A stretch of DNA of 47,490 nt from Schleiferiaceae bacterium (GCA_022426185.1 JAKMEB010000165.1:1-47490); one strand, 5' to 3'. Counted from the stretch's first letter, positions 18,544 to 28,502 are shown. Notes: a model not told the origin generated them from the sequence alone. Numbers and translations are program-made.

Positions 18544-19773
18544 ACCAATGCCAAAAAACACCGTAAGTGCTAAAGCTGAATTTCGAAGATCGCCTGTAAC
18601 CGCTTCAAGCACCCCAATACTAAACATACCTATGGTTGTCGCTAATTTTTCCATGACGTCATAGAAACTAAAATAGGTCGTATGATCTTCCGTTTCTGGA
18701 AGCATCTTGCTATAGGTAGAACGCGATAAGCTTTGAACGGCACCCATCACAAAACCAAGCACCCCTCCTACCACATAAAATTGGCCGGCATTCTGGACAA
18801 AATAAGCCGCGAAACACAAGAGCATCCAAATGGTTACACCAACTAATATGGCGAATACATTTGTCGTGCGTTCGCTCAATCGTGCAAAAACTGCAGAACC
18901 TGCAATTGCAACAAACTGAATAATCAAAATGGTCATGATAAGTTGAGACGATTCTAAACCCAAGACTTTAGATCCGAAAACTGCGGCAAGTAAAATAATA
19001 GTCTGCATTCCCACACTGTACCAGAAAAAACCGCCGAGGAAAATGCGCAGGGACTTTATCCGACGAAATTCTTCAAACACAAGCAAAAGCTCGCGCCAGC
19101 TTTTCCAAAAAAGCTTACTCTCAAAATAATCCTTCACTTCATCTTTTGGCAATCTATTAATGGCAGGTAAACCAAATCCTAACCACCAGATACCCGTCAC
19201 TAGAAAAGAGGCCCTGGACGCTGCTCCCGCATCTGTAAAACCAAATGTGGTGGGCATTTGCACCAATACAAGACACATTATGAGCAATAATGCACTTCCG
19301 AAATAGCCTAAGGAGAAACCCCGTGCGGACAATCGATCTTGCATTTCAGCCGGAGCAATAACAGGTAAAAAGCTGTTATAAAACACTATAGAACCTGTAA
19401 AGCCAACACTCGCGATGTATGCTAAATAAAGTCCAAGCCACGGATTATCCGCTGTAAACAAGCCCATACAGGAAGTACTAAGCGCACCTACAATCATAAA
19501 AGTCCGCATGAACACTTTTCTTCGACCCGTTCGATCCGCCATCGCGGCGAGGTAAGGTGAAAGAATGGATATGGTCAAATAGGATGCTGCAATAACGTAA
19601 CTGTAGACTACCGTATTCTCCCACATACGTCCTAAAAACAGGACTTCATTAGTCTCGTTTTTAGTGACCGCCTCATAGTACAACGGAAACAAAACGGTGC
19701 TAATTACCAGTGAATAGACCGAATTGGCCCAATCATACATGGCCCAACCACGTTGTATTTTAGTGAATTTCAT
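18484..19773 (-). CDS. MFS transporter, UMF1/Atg22-like
   Basis: About 12 TM helices; 'QRGWAMYDWANSVYSLVISTVLFPLYYEAVT' N-terminus typical of the Vps22/Atg22-like (UMF1) MFS family. Confidence 0.85.
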   Translation of the reverse strand: MKFTKIQRGWAMYDWANSVYSLVISTVLFPLYYEAVTKNETNEVLFLGRMWENTVVYSYVIAASYLTISILSPYLAAMADRTGRRKVFMRTFMIVGALSTSCMGLFTADNPWLGLYLAYIASVGFTGSIVFYNSFLPVIAPAEMQDRLSARGFSLGYFGSALLLIMCLVLVQMPTTFGFTDAGAASRASFLVTGIWWLGFGLPAINRLPKDEVKDYFESKLFWKSWRELLLVFEEFRRIKSLRIFLGGFFWYSVGMQTIILLAAVFGSKVLGLESSQLIMTILIIQFVAIAGSAVFARLSERTTNVFAILVGVTIWMLLCFAAYFVQNAGQFYVVGGVLGFVMGAVQSLSRSTYSKMLPETEDHTTYFSFYDVMEKLATTIGMFSIGVLEAVTGDLRNSALALTVFFGIGLVQIFRLRGLEKKSAVNAN

Positions 19774-19804
19774 CGTTCGACTAATTTACAACGAGAAACG
19801 GCAT

Positions 19805-19832
19805 TATATTTGGTGTGTTTGGAACAAATTTA
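19805..19832. promoter_or_regulatory. Putative divergent promoter pair for the 19840 gene (+) and MFS gene (-)
   Basis: TATATTTG (19805-19812, +), 12 nt, CAAATTTA (19825-19832 = TAAATTTG on -). Confidence 0.45.
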
Positions 19833-19839
19833 AGGACCT

Positions 19840-20685
19840 ATGAAAAAGCTTTTACTCATTCTCGCCTGCTGTGCTGCCTTTTTAGAAGTTGCCGCTCAGG
19901 ATATGATTATCTATAAGGACAAGACTATCGATGAGGTGACCATCATAGAGGTCAATCCGGACTTCATTAAATACCGTGAATATGGATCACCAGTAAATTC
20001 TGCTACCTTCAGTATTGAAAAGGATTACTTGAGTAAAATCATTTTTGAGAGCGGTCGCGTTATGGATTTAAGTAAAACCATGATGGACGATGAGCGCATC
20101 TATGCGAACCAACGCAGACACGGTATTAAATTGGATATTGGCGCCATCAGTCAAAACTATATGTTCCTAGTTTACGAGGAAGCCATAAACCCGTCTAGCT
20201 CTTGGGAGGCAGGTGCTCTATTTGTAGGGGCGGGTTATGAAAACCAAAACGGCTGGAACGATCCAGAACGTGCCATGGGAGCCGGTCTTTATACCGGTTT
20301 TAAGTTTAAGCGAAGCCCGAATTTCTACATGCAGCGTATGCGCTACGGTCATATCATGAGAGGTTCTTATATCAAACCCAACCTCATGGTTACCACTTTT
20401 AACTACGATCGCATAGATTATGATCATCCACCAGACCCTGTTACATTCATGTATCCAACAACACGCGAGACCGCTTTTGCAGGGGCTGCAATGCTTGAAT
20501 TTGGAAATCAACTGGTGTTGTCTGAACTTCTAATGGTAGAATATTCAGTAGGTTTCGGCTATGGATTCACTTCAAAAGAAGTGAATTGGAATTATTCTAA
20601 TTATGGATTTAGTGGCGGCGTAGGAACGGACTTAGCGCCTTACGTTTGGAACTTCGGATTAAAAGTGGGCTACCTACTGAAATAG
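19840..20685 (+). CDS. Secreted/outer-membrane beta-barrel-like protein of unknown function
   Basis: Signal peptide MKKLLLILACCAAFLEVAAQ; C-terminal amphipathic strands ending in ...VGYLLK. Confidence 0.65.
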   Translation: MKKLLLILACCAAFLEVAAQDMIIYKDKTIDEVTIIEVNPDFIKYREYGSPVNSATFSIEKDYLSKIIFESGRVMDLSKTMMDDERIYANQRRHGIKLDIGAISQNYMFLVYEEAINPSSSWEAGALFVGAGYENQNGWNDPERAMGAGLYTGFKFKRSPNFYMQRMRYGHIMRGSYIKPNLMVTTFNYDRIDYDHPPDPVTFMYPTTRETAFAGAAMLEFGNQLVLSELLMVEYSVGFGYGFTSKEVNWNYSNYGFSGGVGTDLAPYVWNFGLKVGYLLK

Positions 20686-20706
20686 TATTTTTACCTTCTC
20701 TAATAG

Positions 20707-20738
20707 AAAAGGCCCGGCGCTTTGCGCCGGGCCTTTTT
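20707..20738. terminator. Bidirectional rho-independent terminator between convergent genes
   Basis: AAAAGGCCCGGCGC-TTT-GCGCCGGGCCTTTT perfect 14-bp stem with flanking A and T runs. Confidence 0.92.
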
Positions 20739-20764
20739 ATTTTCATCCATCAATGAATGTAATC

Positions 20765-23035
20765 TTAAGCGTTGTTTTGCGTTTTGATTAAATTCAGTGC
20801 GGATCCTGCTTTGAACCACTCAATCTGCTGTGCATTGTACGTGTGATTTAACTGAACAGTGTGTGTTGAACCATCTGCATGAACCACTTCAAGAGTCAGT
20901 TGCTTGCCCGGTGCAAACCCAGCGAGATCTGTGAAGTTGAACGTATCATCTACTTGGATGAGGTCGTAATCTGCTTCATTATCGAAGGTTAAACCCAACA
21001 TACCCTGCTTCTTAAGGTTCGTTTCGTGAATACGCGCGAACGATTTTACAATCACCGCACATACACCTAAGTGACGTGGCTCCATTGCTGCATGCTCACG
21101 AGAAGATCCTTCCCCGTAGTTATGATCTCCAACAACAATAGTTGGAACACCTGCTGCTTTATAGGCACGGGCTACATTAGGAACCTCATCAACAGATCCG
21201 TCGAGTTGATTCGTAACCGCATTCGTTGCTTCTGTATAGGCATTCACTGCCCCAATCAAACAGTTATTTGAAATATTATCTAAGTGGCCGCGGTAACGCA
21301 GCCAAGGACCTGCCATTGAAATGTGGTCCGTGGTACACTTGCCTAATGCCTTGATGAGTAATTTTGCACCATCAATGTTTGAGCCGTCCCATGGTTCGAA
21401 CGGAGCTAACAATTGCAGACGTTGCGAATCTGGATTCACCACAACTTCAATTCCAGAACCGTCTTTCGCAGGAGCTTGGTAACCGTTGTCTTCTACTGCA
21501 AATCCTTTACTTGGCAGCTCTTGTCCCGTAGGCTCTGCGAGTTTTACAGCTTCGCCGTTCGTGTTGAGGAGCGTATCCGTCACCGGATTGAAATCCAATT
21601 TTCCTGAAATCGCTATCGCTGCCACCATTTCTGGTGAGGTTACAAAGGCATGTGTATTAGGATTACCGTCTGCACGCTTTGCAAAGTTTCTATTGAAAGA
21701 GTGAACGATCGAATTTTTCTCTTGCTTTTCGGCACCTTCACGTGCCCATTGTCCAATACAAGGACCACATGCATTCGTAAAGATTCTGGTCCCCTCAAGC
21801 TTATTAAAGGTATCCATCAAACCATCGCGCTCCGCCGTAAAACGAACTTGCTCAGAACCTGGATTGATACCTAAGATTGCCTTAGGCTGCAAGCCTTTAT
21901 CTACTGCATCCGCAACGATGGAAGCGGCACGTGTCAAGTCTTCGTAGGAAGAGTTCGTACAAGATCCTATTAATGCCCATTCGATGTCTGTCGGCCAGTC
22001 GTTTGCTGCAGCCTTCTCCTTCATCTCAGCAACAGGAGTGGCTAAATCTGGAGTAAAGGGCCCGTTCAAGTGCGGCGTCAATTCATCGAGGTTAATTTCA
22101 ATTACTTGGTCGAAGTACTGCTCTGGATGAGCATATACCTCAGCATCCCCAGTCAAGTGTTCTGCCACCTTATCTGCAGCATCAACAACATCTTGACGAC
22201 CAGTAGCAGATAAGTAACGACGCATACTATCATCGTACCCGAAGGTCGATGTGGTTGCACCAATCTCTGCACCCATGTTACAGATGGTACCTTTACCTGT
22301 GGCACTCATACTCTCAGCGCCCTCGCCGAAATATTCTACAATTGCACCCGTTCCCCCTTTTACAGTAAGAATACCGGCTACCTTCAGAATAACATCTTTA
22401 GGTGCAGTCCAACCGTTCAAACGACCGGTGAGCTTTACACCAATGAGTTTTGGGAATTTTAGTTCCCAAGGCATTCCCGCCATCACATCTACTGCGTCAG
22501 CACCGCCTACACCAATAGCTACCATACCCAAACCACCTGCATTAACAGTATGGCTGTCTGTACCGATCATCATACCTCCTGGGAAGGCATAGTTTTCTAA
22601 AACTACCTGGTGAATAATACCTGCTCCGGGCTTCCAGAAACCGATTCCGTATTTATTACATACCGACGATAAGAAGTTGAATACTTCATTATTCTTATTA
22701 ATCCCTTCCTGAAGGTCTTTATCCGCACCGATTCTTGCTTGAATCAAGTGATCCGCATGGGCGGTGGATGGCACTGCAACTTTATCTTTTCCAGCCTGCA
22801 TAAATTGCAACAGGGCCATTTGCGCAGTAGCATCTTGCATAGCTACACGGTCAGGTGCAAAATCAACGTAGCTTGCTCCTCTGCCAAATGCCTGAGAAGC
22901 ATTTCCTTCCCACAAGTGGGTATATAAAATCTTTTCTGCTAAAGTCAATGGTTTTCCAACTGCCTCACGAGCCGCGGCAACGCGCTCTGGGTAACGGTCA
23001 TAAACCTTGCGGATCATTTCGATATCAAAAGTCAT
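20765..23035 (-). CDS. Aconitate hydratase (mitochondrial-type)
   Basis: '[11 protein letters not shown]', '[10 protein letters not shown]', 'DHISMAGPW' and '[22 protein letters not shown]' motifs. Confidence 0.95.
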   Translation of the reverse strand: MTFDIEMIRKVYDRYPERVAAAREAVGKPLTLAEKILYTHLWEGNASQAFGRGASYVDFAPDRVAMQDATAQMALLQFMQAGKDKVAVPSTAHADHLIQARIGADKDLQEGINKNNEVFNFLSSVCNKYGIGFWKPGAGIIHQVVLENYAFPGGMMIGTDSHTVNAGGLGMVAIGVGGADAVDVMAGMPWELKFPKLIGVKLTGRLNGWTAPKDVILKVAGILTVKGGTGAIVEYFGEGAESMSATGKGTICNMGAEIGATTSTFGYDDSMRRYLSATGRQDVVDAADKVAEHLTGDAEVYAHPEQYFDQVIEINLDELTPHLNGPFTPDLATPVAEMKEKAAANDWPTDIEWALIGSCTNSSYEDLTRAASIVADAVDKGLQPKAILGINPGSEQVRFTAERDGLMDTFNKLEGTRIFTNACGPCIGQWAREGAEKQEKNSIVHSFNRNFAKRADGNPNTHAFVTSPEMVAAIAISGKLDFNPVTDTLLNTNGEAVKLAEPTGQELPSKGFAVEDNGYQAPAKDGSGIEVVVNPDSQRLQLLAPFEPWDGSNIDGAKLLIKALGKCTTDHISMAGPWLRYRGHLDNISNNCLIGAVNAYTEATNAVTNQLDGSVDEVPNVARAYKAAGVPTIVVGDHNYGEGSSREHAAMEPRHLGVCAVIVKSFARIHETNLKKQGMLGLTFDNEADYDLIQVDDTFNFTDLAGFAPGKQLTLEVVHADGSTHTVQLNHTYNAQQIEWFKAGSALNLIKTQNNA

Positions 23036-23202
23036 AGAAGTCTAATTTTTCTATTAATTCGATGCGAATTTAGCACATAAATAGCGATTAGCAGGTGTGA
23101 TTTTGCGTTAGAATCAACAGGACAACCTACTCACTGAAAGATTAAAGATTATCGGTATGACAAATCTTTATTTCCGTAAAAATAGAGCCAACTATTTAAG
23201 AA

Positions 23203-24027
23203 TTAAGGAATCCAAACCTTAAGATTGTGGTGCCAACTATCGCCCTCTATACGAACGATATACATTCCTGTGGACCATAATTCCGTATTGAAGCGATGCG
23301 CTCCAGAGATTTTGGAAGATGCCGCAAGCACTTTTCCAGTGGCATCTAACACACTCACGTTTTGTGGGCTTCCCAAGGTAACGTCCAGATACCCTTCAAT
23401 TTGAGCGATGTTCAAGTCACGCAAAACGGTTTCCATGACATCTAATAGCTCAAAACCAGCAGTATGTAAACTGTCCTTAGCAGGGTTAAAACTCCAATCT
23501 TTTATAGTAAAGCTTTTGGCACTATCTGCTATATCAATACGTGCCCATCCATAACAAGCCGTATCCTCCTTAACGATGCGAAGACCTAGATAACCGTCTG
23601 TCATAGGACCCGCCCAATTTGAATTTGGATAGGCTACCCCATCTACGTGAAATGCCATGTAACCTGCCTCTGTAGTAGCATTGATGCCAGACCAAACCTG
23701 CGCCGCATCAATAGAAGTACCGGGAAGTACTTTTTCTACATAACTGAATCCGTTTTGCCCTGCACCCATTGCGAGATTTCCTTCGATACTATCTCCTGGA
23801 TGAAGCAGCACGGCATTCACATTACCTAATTGGCCACCGCCTAGAATGTGTTCAATGGTAAAATCTACAATGGTATCCCCGTCAAGGTCCAGTTCAAACA
23901 CCCCATCCACAATTGTGGTATCAGGAATATCTGTGTATTGATATTGTGCCTGTGCAGCTGTACCTCCTAATAAAGCGGCTGCCGTTGCTACATATTGACT
24001 GAGACGTTTAGAATCCGATTTTTCCAT
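23203..24027 (-). CDS. Secreted protein with T9SS type A-like C-terminal sorting region
   Basis: Signal 'LSQYVATAAALLGGTAAQAQ'; C-terminus 'FNTELWSTGMYIVRIEGDSWHHNLKVWIP' fits the T9SS CTD pattern (GxYxVxV...KxxxP). Confidence 0.7.
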   Translation of the reverse strand: MEKSDSKRLSQYVATAAALLGGTAAQAQYQYTDIPDTTIVDGVFELDLDGDTIVDFTIEHILGGGQLGNVNAVLLHPGDSIEGNLAMGAGQNGFSYVEKVLPGTSIDAAQVWSGINATTEAGYMAFHVDGVAYPNSNWAGPMTDGYLGLRIVKEDTACYGWARIDIADSAKSFTIKDWSFNPAKDSLHTAGFELLDVMETVLRDLNIAQIEGYLDVTLGSPQNVSVLDATGKVLAASSKISGAHRFNTELWSTGMYIVRIEGDSWHHNLKVWIP

Positions 24028-24043
24028 GAGGGCAAATATAAAA

Positions 24044-26527
24044 CTAAAAGCGGCGCAACTGCGTCTTTACAATCCCTTTGAGACTGGAAATATCCACTGT
24101 TTTACTCAAAACTTTTGTTAAAACTGCAAATGCCACTGCTAATCTCGGCGTTACCTCATCCAGTTCTTCAGCTTTTAAAAGATCCTCAAACCACAGATCG
24201 ACAACTGTGGCATGCGCATCCATCGCAAACAGTAAGGCCATTTCGTCATGTGCTTTTTCCCATCGGTCCATTTCCTCCCATTGCATAGGAGCCGATTCAT
24301 TGCTCATCATATGGCGCTGACTCTGCAGTAGTGAATGACCTTCACGACGCATGGCAATAATCACTTTTGGACCTTCGGGCAACGGTGCCTTCACGAGTAA
24401 TGGTGCAATAATTTTAATCGATCTACCCCGCTTCTCCTCCAGCCATTGCGCATCGAAAGTCCAATTCTTAATTTTCTCATGTTCATAATAGCCGGCTGCG
24501 TTGTACTGGTCGGCCTCTCGCACTTCATCTGTTTCAGGTTCCACTCCTAAGGACTGTAGTAACTGCATGGCAAGAGATGTACCACTTCGAGGCGGTCCCG
24601 TCACTATATATAGCGGTGCTTTACCTTCATTAGGAAGCAATGCAAGTTGTACAGCCTTGGCCGTGCGAGCCGCCTGCAAATCATCCGTTTTCTTAAATAA
24701 CCAAGCTAAAGCGCCGTGCACCCAAGGTTGATGAAACACTAATTCTGTACTATCAAGTGCAACGTTTATCGCTGCATCCCAGTTTTCGCGATGCAAATAA
24801 TAGCGCAGCCAAAGATTTAAAACATCCGGTCGGTCTTTTGCTATGGGCGATAAAAGTTCATAGAGTGAATCGTATTGGTTCGCTTTCACTAAGAATCTCC
24901 CCCAAAGTATAGCGGTAGACGCGTCCAAGGCATGCGCGGTAAAATCGGGCAGCGTCCATTCTTCATTTCTTGATAAAGCGACTAAAGCGCGGTAATACGA
25001 CCAAATCTCAGGTTGACTTTTCCCTTTTTCCACCCATGTAAGTAGTTCTTCTAAGGCCTGAAATTGTCCTGATTCTGAAAGTAATGCAGCGCCGAGCTGC
25101 AAATAACGCAGCGGTGAATTTTCATTCAATCCTAATGCAGTCAATTCCCGCCAAGCGTCTTCAGGTCGACCTTCAGCGCGAAGACTACGGGCGAGGTAAT
25201 AGCAGTTTTCCAATAAACGTTGATCCGTCACTTTCGTCGCATTGGCATCGAGATACCCCAAAGCAATCAAATCTGCAAGCATGGATGATTCGAGCGTTAC
25301 AGACTCCCTATGTTGCGTTTCAACTTGCGTATCAAGCGGTATTCGAGATTCACGTTGTCCTGGGGCAATGCAAGGTGCAACTCTCCCATTCATCGCAGGG
25401 GTCGCCTTAAAATCATGAACCGCCAGCAACGTAGGAGCCATATCTAAAAGTGTCAGTCCGCTGGTTAATGCATCCGCTTTAATCGCCGGACCTTTTGCCA
25501 AGAATATCCCAAAATGGCGGTGTTCCAATGCCGGTGCCCCAGCGTGATTAGGCAACTGACTCCAACGTTCATCGCCAGACTTGAATCCGTGGTCACTAAT
25601 CAAGAACGTGTTGGTTGCGGGATTTGTAAAACGCAGAAGAGCATCTAGAAAAAGATCGTGTAATCTATAAGCACCGGTAACAATATGCTGGTAGTTGTAA
25701 AATTCGGTATCCGAAACGCCATCAAGCTGTGGCGGATGGTATTTCATCCCTAAATGCTTGTAATGATCTAAGGCATCATAATATATACTTGCATGATCCT
25801 GAGTACCATATGCTAAAGCCAAAGTGGCAAGGGTATGCAGGTTAAGAGCGTGTGTGGTTATTTTTAATACGCTTCGAACAATTGCATCTTCACTGCTTAC
25901 TTCAAGACCCGGAAAAAACAAGGCAATTGCCTGAACAGGAATTTCCTCTGGCTTCAACAATAAAGCTTTAGCGAACGGTTCCAGATGAGAGGGCTGAATT
26001 CCTGCAGAAAGCCAATTCCCATCTTCCGCAGGAGCAAGGTTGGAAATCCGTATGCCACCGCCCTTACTTTCTGTCGCAGGGTGCGAGGGCCACCAACCTA
26101 CTGTTGTACACGACAGACCATTCTCTTCCAACACATCCCAATAAGCTGGGACTTGCAAGGAAGAACCTCGAACGGCTCGAACAGTACCCTTATTTACCTC
26201 TGTAAAACCATGAATACCATGCGATGAGGGCCATTGTGAGGTGGCGATGGAACTCCATAGCATTGGGGAAATAGGCGGGTCTAATGTGGCTAATTGTGCT
26301 TGTACACCACCGTCCATCAACTCCGTAAGATTGGGCATCTTCCCGCTGGTCAATAAAGGTGTCATCATCTGCCAATCTGCAGCGTCCCATCCAACAAGCA
26401 AGGAACGTAAAGACGCACTGTTTTCAGGCAGTGTAGGGAATTGAGTGGAATCAATTCCTTTAAACTGAGCGACTGCTCTGTAGCCACCAGCTAAAAACCC
26501 CAATGTATATATGTCCTTTTGAGCCAT
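24044..26527 (-). CDS. Fusion: alkaline-phosphatase-superfamily phosphodiesterase + helical-repeat linker + sulfotransferase domain
   Basis: N-term 'LLVGWDAADWQMM...MPNLTELMDGGV...PPISPMLWSSIATSQWPSSHGIHGF', 'LISDHGF' and 'HRHFGIFLAKGPA' (type I phosphodiesterase motifs); middle helical region with TPR-like 'ENCYYLARSLRAEGRPEDAWREL'; C-term 'LYIVTGPPRSGTSLAMQLLQSLG' (PAPS 5'-phosphosulfate loop). Met at 26527 preferred over 26569. Confidence 0.75.
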   Translation of the reverse strand: MAQKDIYTLGFLAGGYRAVAQFKGIDSTQFPTLPENSASLRSLLVGWDAADWQMMTPLLTSGKMPNLTELMDGGVQAQLATLDPPISPMLWSSIATSQWPSSHGIHGFTEVNKGTVRAVRGSSLQVPAYWDVLEENGLSCTTVGWWPSHPATESKGGGIRISNLAPAEDGNWLSAGIQPSHLEPFAKALLLKPEEIPVQAIALFFPGLEVSSEDAIVRSVLKITTHALNLHTLATLALAYGTQDHASIYYDALDHYKHLGMKYHPPQLDGVSDTEFYNYQHIVTGAYRLHDLFLDALLRFTNPATNTFLISDHGFKSGDERWSQLPNHAGAPALEHRHFGIFLAKGPAIKADALTSGLTLLDMAPTLLAVHDFKATPAMNGRVAPCIAPGQRESRIPLDTQVETQHRESVTLESSMLADLIALGYLDANATKVTDQRLLENCYYLARSLRAEGRPEDAWRELTALGLNENSPLRYLQLGAALLSESGQFQALEELLTWVEKGKSQPEIWSYYRALVALSRNEEWTLPDFTAHALDASTAILWGRFLVKANQYDSLYELLSPIAKDRPDVLNLWLRYYLHRENWDAAINVALDSTELVFHQPWVHGALAWLFKKTDDLQAARTAKAVQLALLPNEGKAPLYIVTGPPRSGTSLAMQLLQSLGVEPETDEVREADQYNAAGYYEHEKIKNWTFDAQWLEEKRGRSIKIIAPLLVKAPLPEGPKVIIAMRREGHSLLQSQRHMMSNESAPMQWEEMDRWEKAHDEMALLFAMDAHATVVDLWFEDLLKAEELDEVTPRLAVAFAVLTKVLSKTVDISSLKGIVKTQLRRF

Positions 26528-26544
26528 AGCGTAAAAGTAATTGC

Positions 26545-26552
26545 TAAATTTG
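26545..26552 (+). promoter_or_regulatory. Putative -7 box upstream of the ABC permease gene
   Basis: TAAATTTG matches TAnnTTTG, 23 nt before ATG 26575. Confidence 0.35.
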
Positions 26553-26574
26553 GAGTGACCCCACTGCAATGCTC

Positions 26575-27813
26575 ATGAAGACTAAAGCTTTTTCCGAGAC
26601 CCTATCCTTATCCTGGTCCGCTATTAAAGCGTCACCGCTTAGAACGGTGCTTACTTCATTAATTATATCCTTTGGAATCATGGCACTGGTTGGTATTTTA
26701 AGTGCTACTGACGCGCTCAAACAAAGCCTCGAAAGTAATTTTACCAGTCTAGGTGCCAACACTTTGACCGTACGAAATTCTCAAGGTGGCTTTTTCGCAG
26801 GCGGTTCAAAACGAAGACAAAATCCCAACATCTCCTACCGTCAGGCAAAATCGTTTAAAGATCGAATGGCGTTTGCTGGAGCTCGAACGAGCCTAACCTA
26901 TGTAGCAGGAGGCGCGGAGCAACTGAGTTTTGGAAACACCAGTACAAACCCCAACAATATGGTTACCGCTGCAGACGAAAACTATTTGTATACGGGAGGA
27001 TTTGAATTGTCTGAAGGACGAAACTTCACTGCAGACGACGTGCAACGCGGAAAGAATTACGTCATCTTAGGGAATGAGACAAAAACCACACTTTTTGGCG
27101 AAGCATCAGCCGTAGGAGAAACGGTAAAAATGCGTGGTAAACCCTACATGGTCGTTGGTGTTCTTGCTGAAAAAGGTAATTCAGGTATGTTCTCCGGAGA
27201 CCGTGGCGCCTGGGTAACCATTACCTATGCACGGGCAAATTTCACTGCCGGTCGTCCCAATTACACCCTAAGTGTCAATGCACCAAGCGCACCTTTATTG
27301 GATGCTGTACAAGGGCAGTGCACAGCCTTGATGCGTAGCGTTCGAAAGCTTAAGCCCAAAGAAGAAAACAACTTTTTCATCATACGCAGTGATAGTATCG
27401 CGAAAAGCTTGATTGACAACCTAGGAATGGTTACTTCAGGAGCATTTATCATTGGAATCATAACGCTTTTAGGCGCATCTATAGCCTTGATGAATATTAT
27501 GCTGGTCAGTGTTACGGAACGAACACGTGAGATTGGAACTAGAAAAGCGTTGGGCGCTACCAAGAAAAGCATAAGCACTCAATTCCTAGGGGAAGCCGTG
27601 GTCATTACACAACTGGGCGGCTGGACGGGTATCGTGTTTGGTATTGTTATCGGGAATGTGGTTGCAAATATGGTTGACGGTGAATTCTTCATCCCATGGA
27701 CTTGGATTACGGTAGCTTTCATTCTATCCGTCGGCGTTGGTCTCTTGGCTGGCTGGTATCCTGCGAGTAAAGCTGCTGGCTTAAACCCAGTAGATGCCTT
27801 GAGACACGAATAA
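26575..27813 (+). CDS. ABC transporter permease, MacB/FtsX-like
   Basis: N-terminal TM + periplasmic MacB_PCD-like region, three C-terminal TMs, 'SVTERTREIGTRKALGATKKSISTQFLGEAVVI' and 'GWYPASKAAGLNPVDALRHE'. Confidence 0.9.
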   Translation: MKTKAFSETLSLSWSAIKASPLRTVLTSLIISFGIMALVGILSATDALKQSLESNFTSLGANTLTVRNSQGGFFAGGSKRRQNPNISYRQAKSFKDRMAFAGARTSLTYVAGGAEQLSFGNTSTNPNNMVTAADENYLYTGGFELSEGRNFTADDVQRGKNYVILGNETKTTLFGEASAVGETVKMRGKPYMVVGVLAEKGNSGMFSGDRGAWVTITYARANFTAGRPNYTLSVNAPSAPLLDAVQGQCTALMRSVRKLKPKEENNFFIIRSDSIAKSLIDNLGMVTSGAFIIGIITLLGASIALMNIMLVSVTERTREIGTRKALGATKKSISTQFLGEAVVITQLGGWTGIVFGIVIGNVVANMVDGEFFIPWTWITVAFILSVGVGLLAGWYPASKAAGLNPVDALRHE

Positions 27814-27824
27814 ATACGGAGCGA

Positions 27825-27983
27825 CTACTTACGTTCCATTTTTTGATATCCTACTGCTGCACCTATACTCGTACCTAGGGAGATCCATAAACCTACATCA
27901 TCCGTATACAAACCAAGCAGCAGCCCTATAACTACTCCCATAGTCAAGTACTTCACGAAAATAGGGTGTTCTTCTTTTTGCAT
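27825..27983 (-). CDS. Small two-TM glycine-rich membrane protein (52 aa), missed by the ORF track
   Basis: Manual translation: MQKEEHPIFVKYLTMGVVIGLLLGLYTDDVGLWISLGTSIGAAVGYQKMERK*. Confidence 0.6.
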   Translation of the reverse strand: MQKEEHPIFVKYLTMGVVIGLLLGLYTDDVGLWISLGTSIGAAVGYQKMERK

Positions 27984-27995
27984 TTTTATGGGTAT

Positions 27996-28025
27996 AAAAA
28001 AGCCACCCCGTTGGGGTGGCTTTTA
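27996..28025. terminator. Terminator downstream of the rpsF-rpsR-rplI operon
   Basis: AGCCACCCC-GTT-GGGGTGGCT (28001-28021), A run on the left giving a T run on the minus strand, short T run on the right. Confidence 0.85.
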
Positions 28026-28043
28026 CTTGTAATTTAAACTGAA

Positions 28044-28493
28044 TTAAGCTTCAGCAATAACGTCAAATTCAAACGCTAAAACCACCTCGCGGTGCAAGCG
28101 AACGTTTGCAGTATAGTGTCCTAACGCCTTAACAGAACCACCCACGATCTGGATAAACTTCTTGTCTAATGACACGCCGTTCTTTGCAAGAGCATCCGCA
28201 ACATGACCGTTAGTGATCGAGCCAAACAATTTATTGCCCTGACCCGTTTTCGCAGACATTTTCAATTCAACTGCACCTAATTTTTCAGCAGTAGCTTTTG
28301 CATCCGCAATCGCTTTCGCTTCTTTGTGCGCACGTTGACGTAAGTTTTCTGATAAAACTTTCTTTGCACTTTCTGTGGCCAATACTCCAATCCCCTGTGG
28401 AATCAAGAAGTTGCGACCGTAACCGTCTTTTACAGTTACCACATCGTCAGTAAAACCTAAGTTTTCTACGTCTTTCTTTAGAATGATTTCCAT
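28044..28493 (-). CDS. rplI: 50S ribosomal protein L9
   Basis: 'MEIILKKDVENLGFTDDVVTVKDGYGRNFLIPQGIGVLAT'. Confidence 0.96.
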   Translation of the reverse strand: MEIILKKDVENLGFTDDVVTVKDGYGRNFLIPQGIGVLATESAKKVLSENLRQRAHKEAKAIADAKATAEKLGAVELKMSAKTGQGNKLFGSITNGHVADALAKNGVSLDKKFIQIVGGSVKALGHYTANVRLHREVVLAFEFDVIAEA

Positions 28494-28502
28494 GGTACTG
28501 AC

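Noticed and set aside
22251-22592. 113-aa plus-strand ORF opposite aconitase
   Set aside because: Low-complexity antisense translation of a highly conserved enzyme gene; no independent support.
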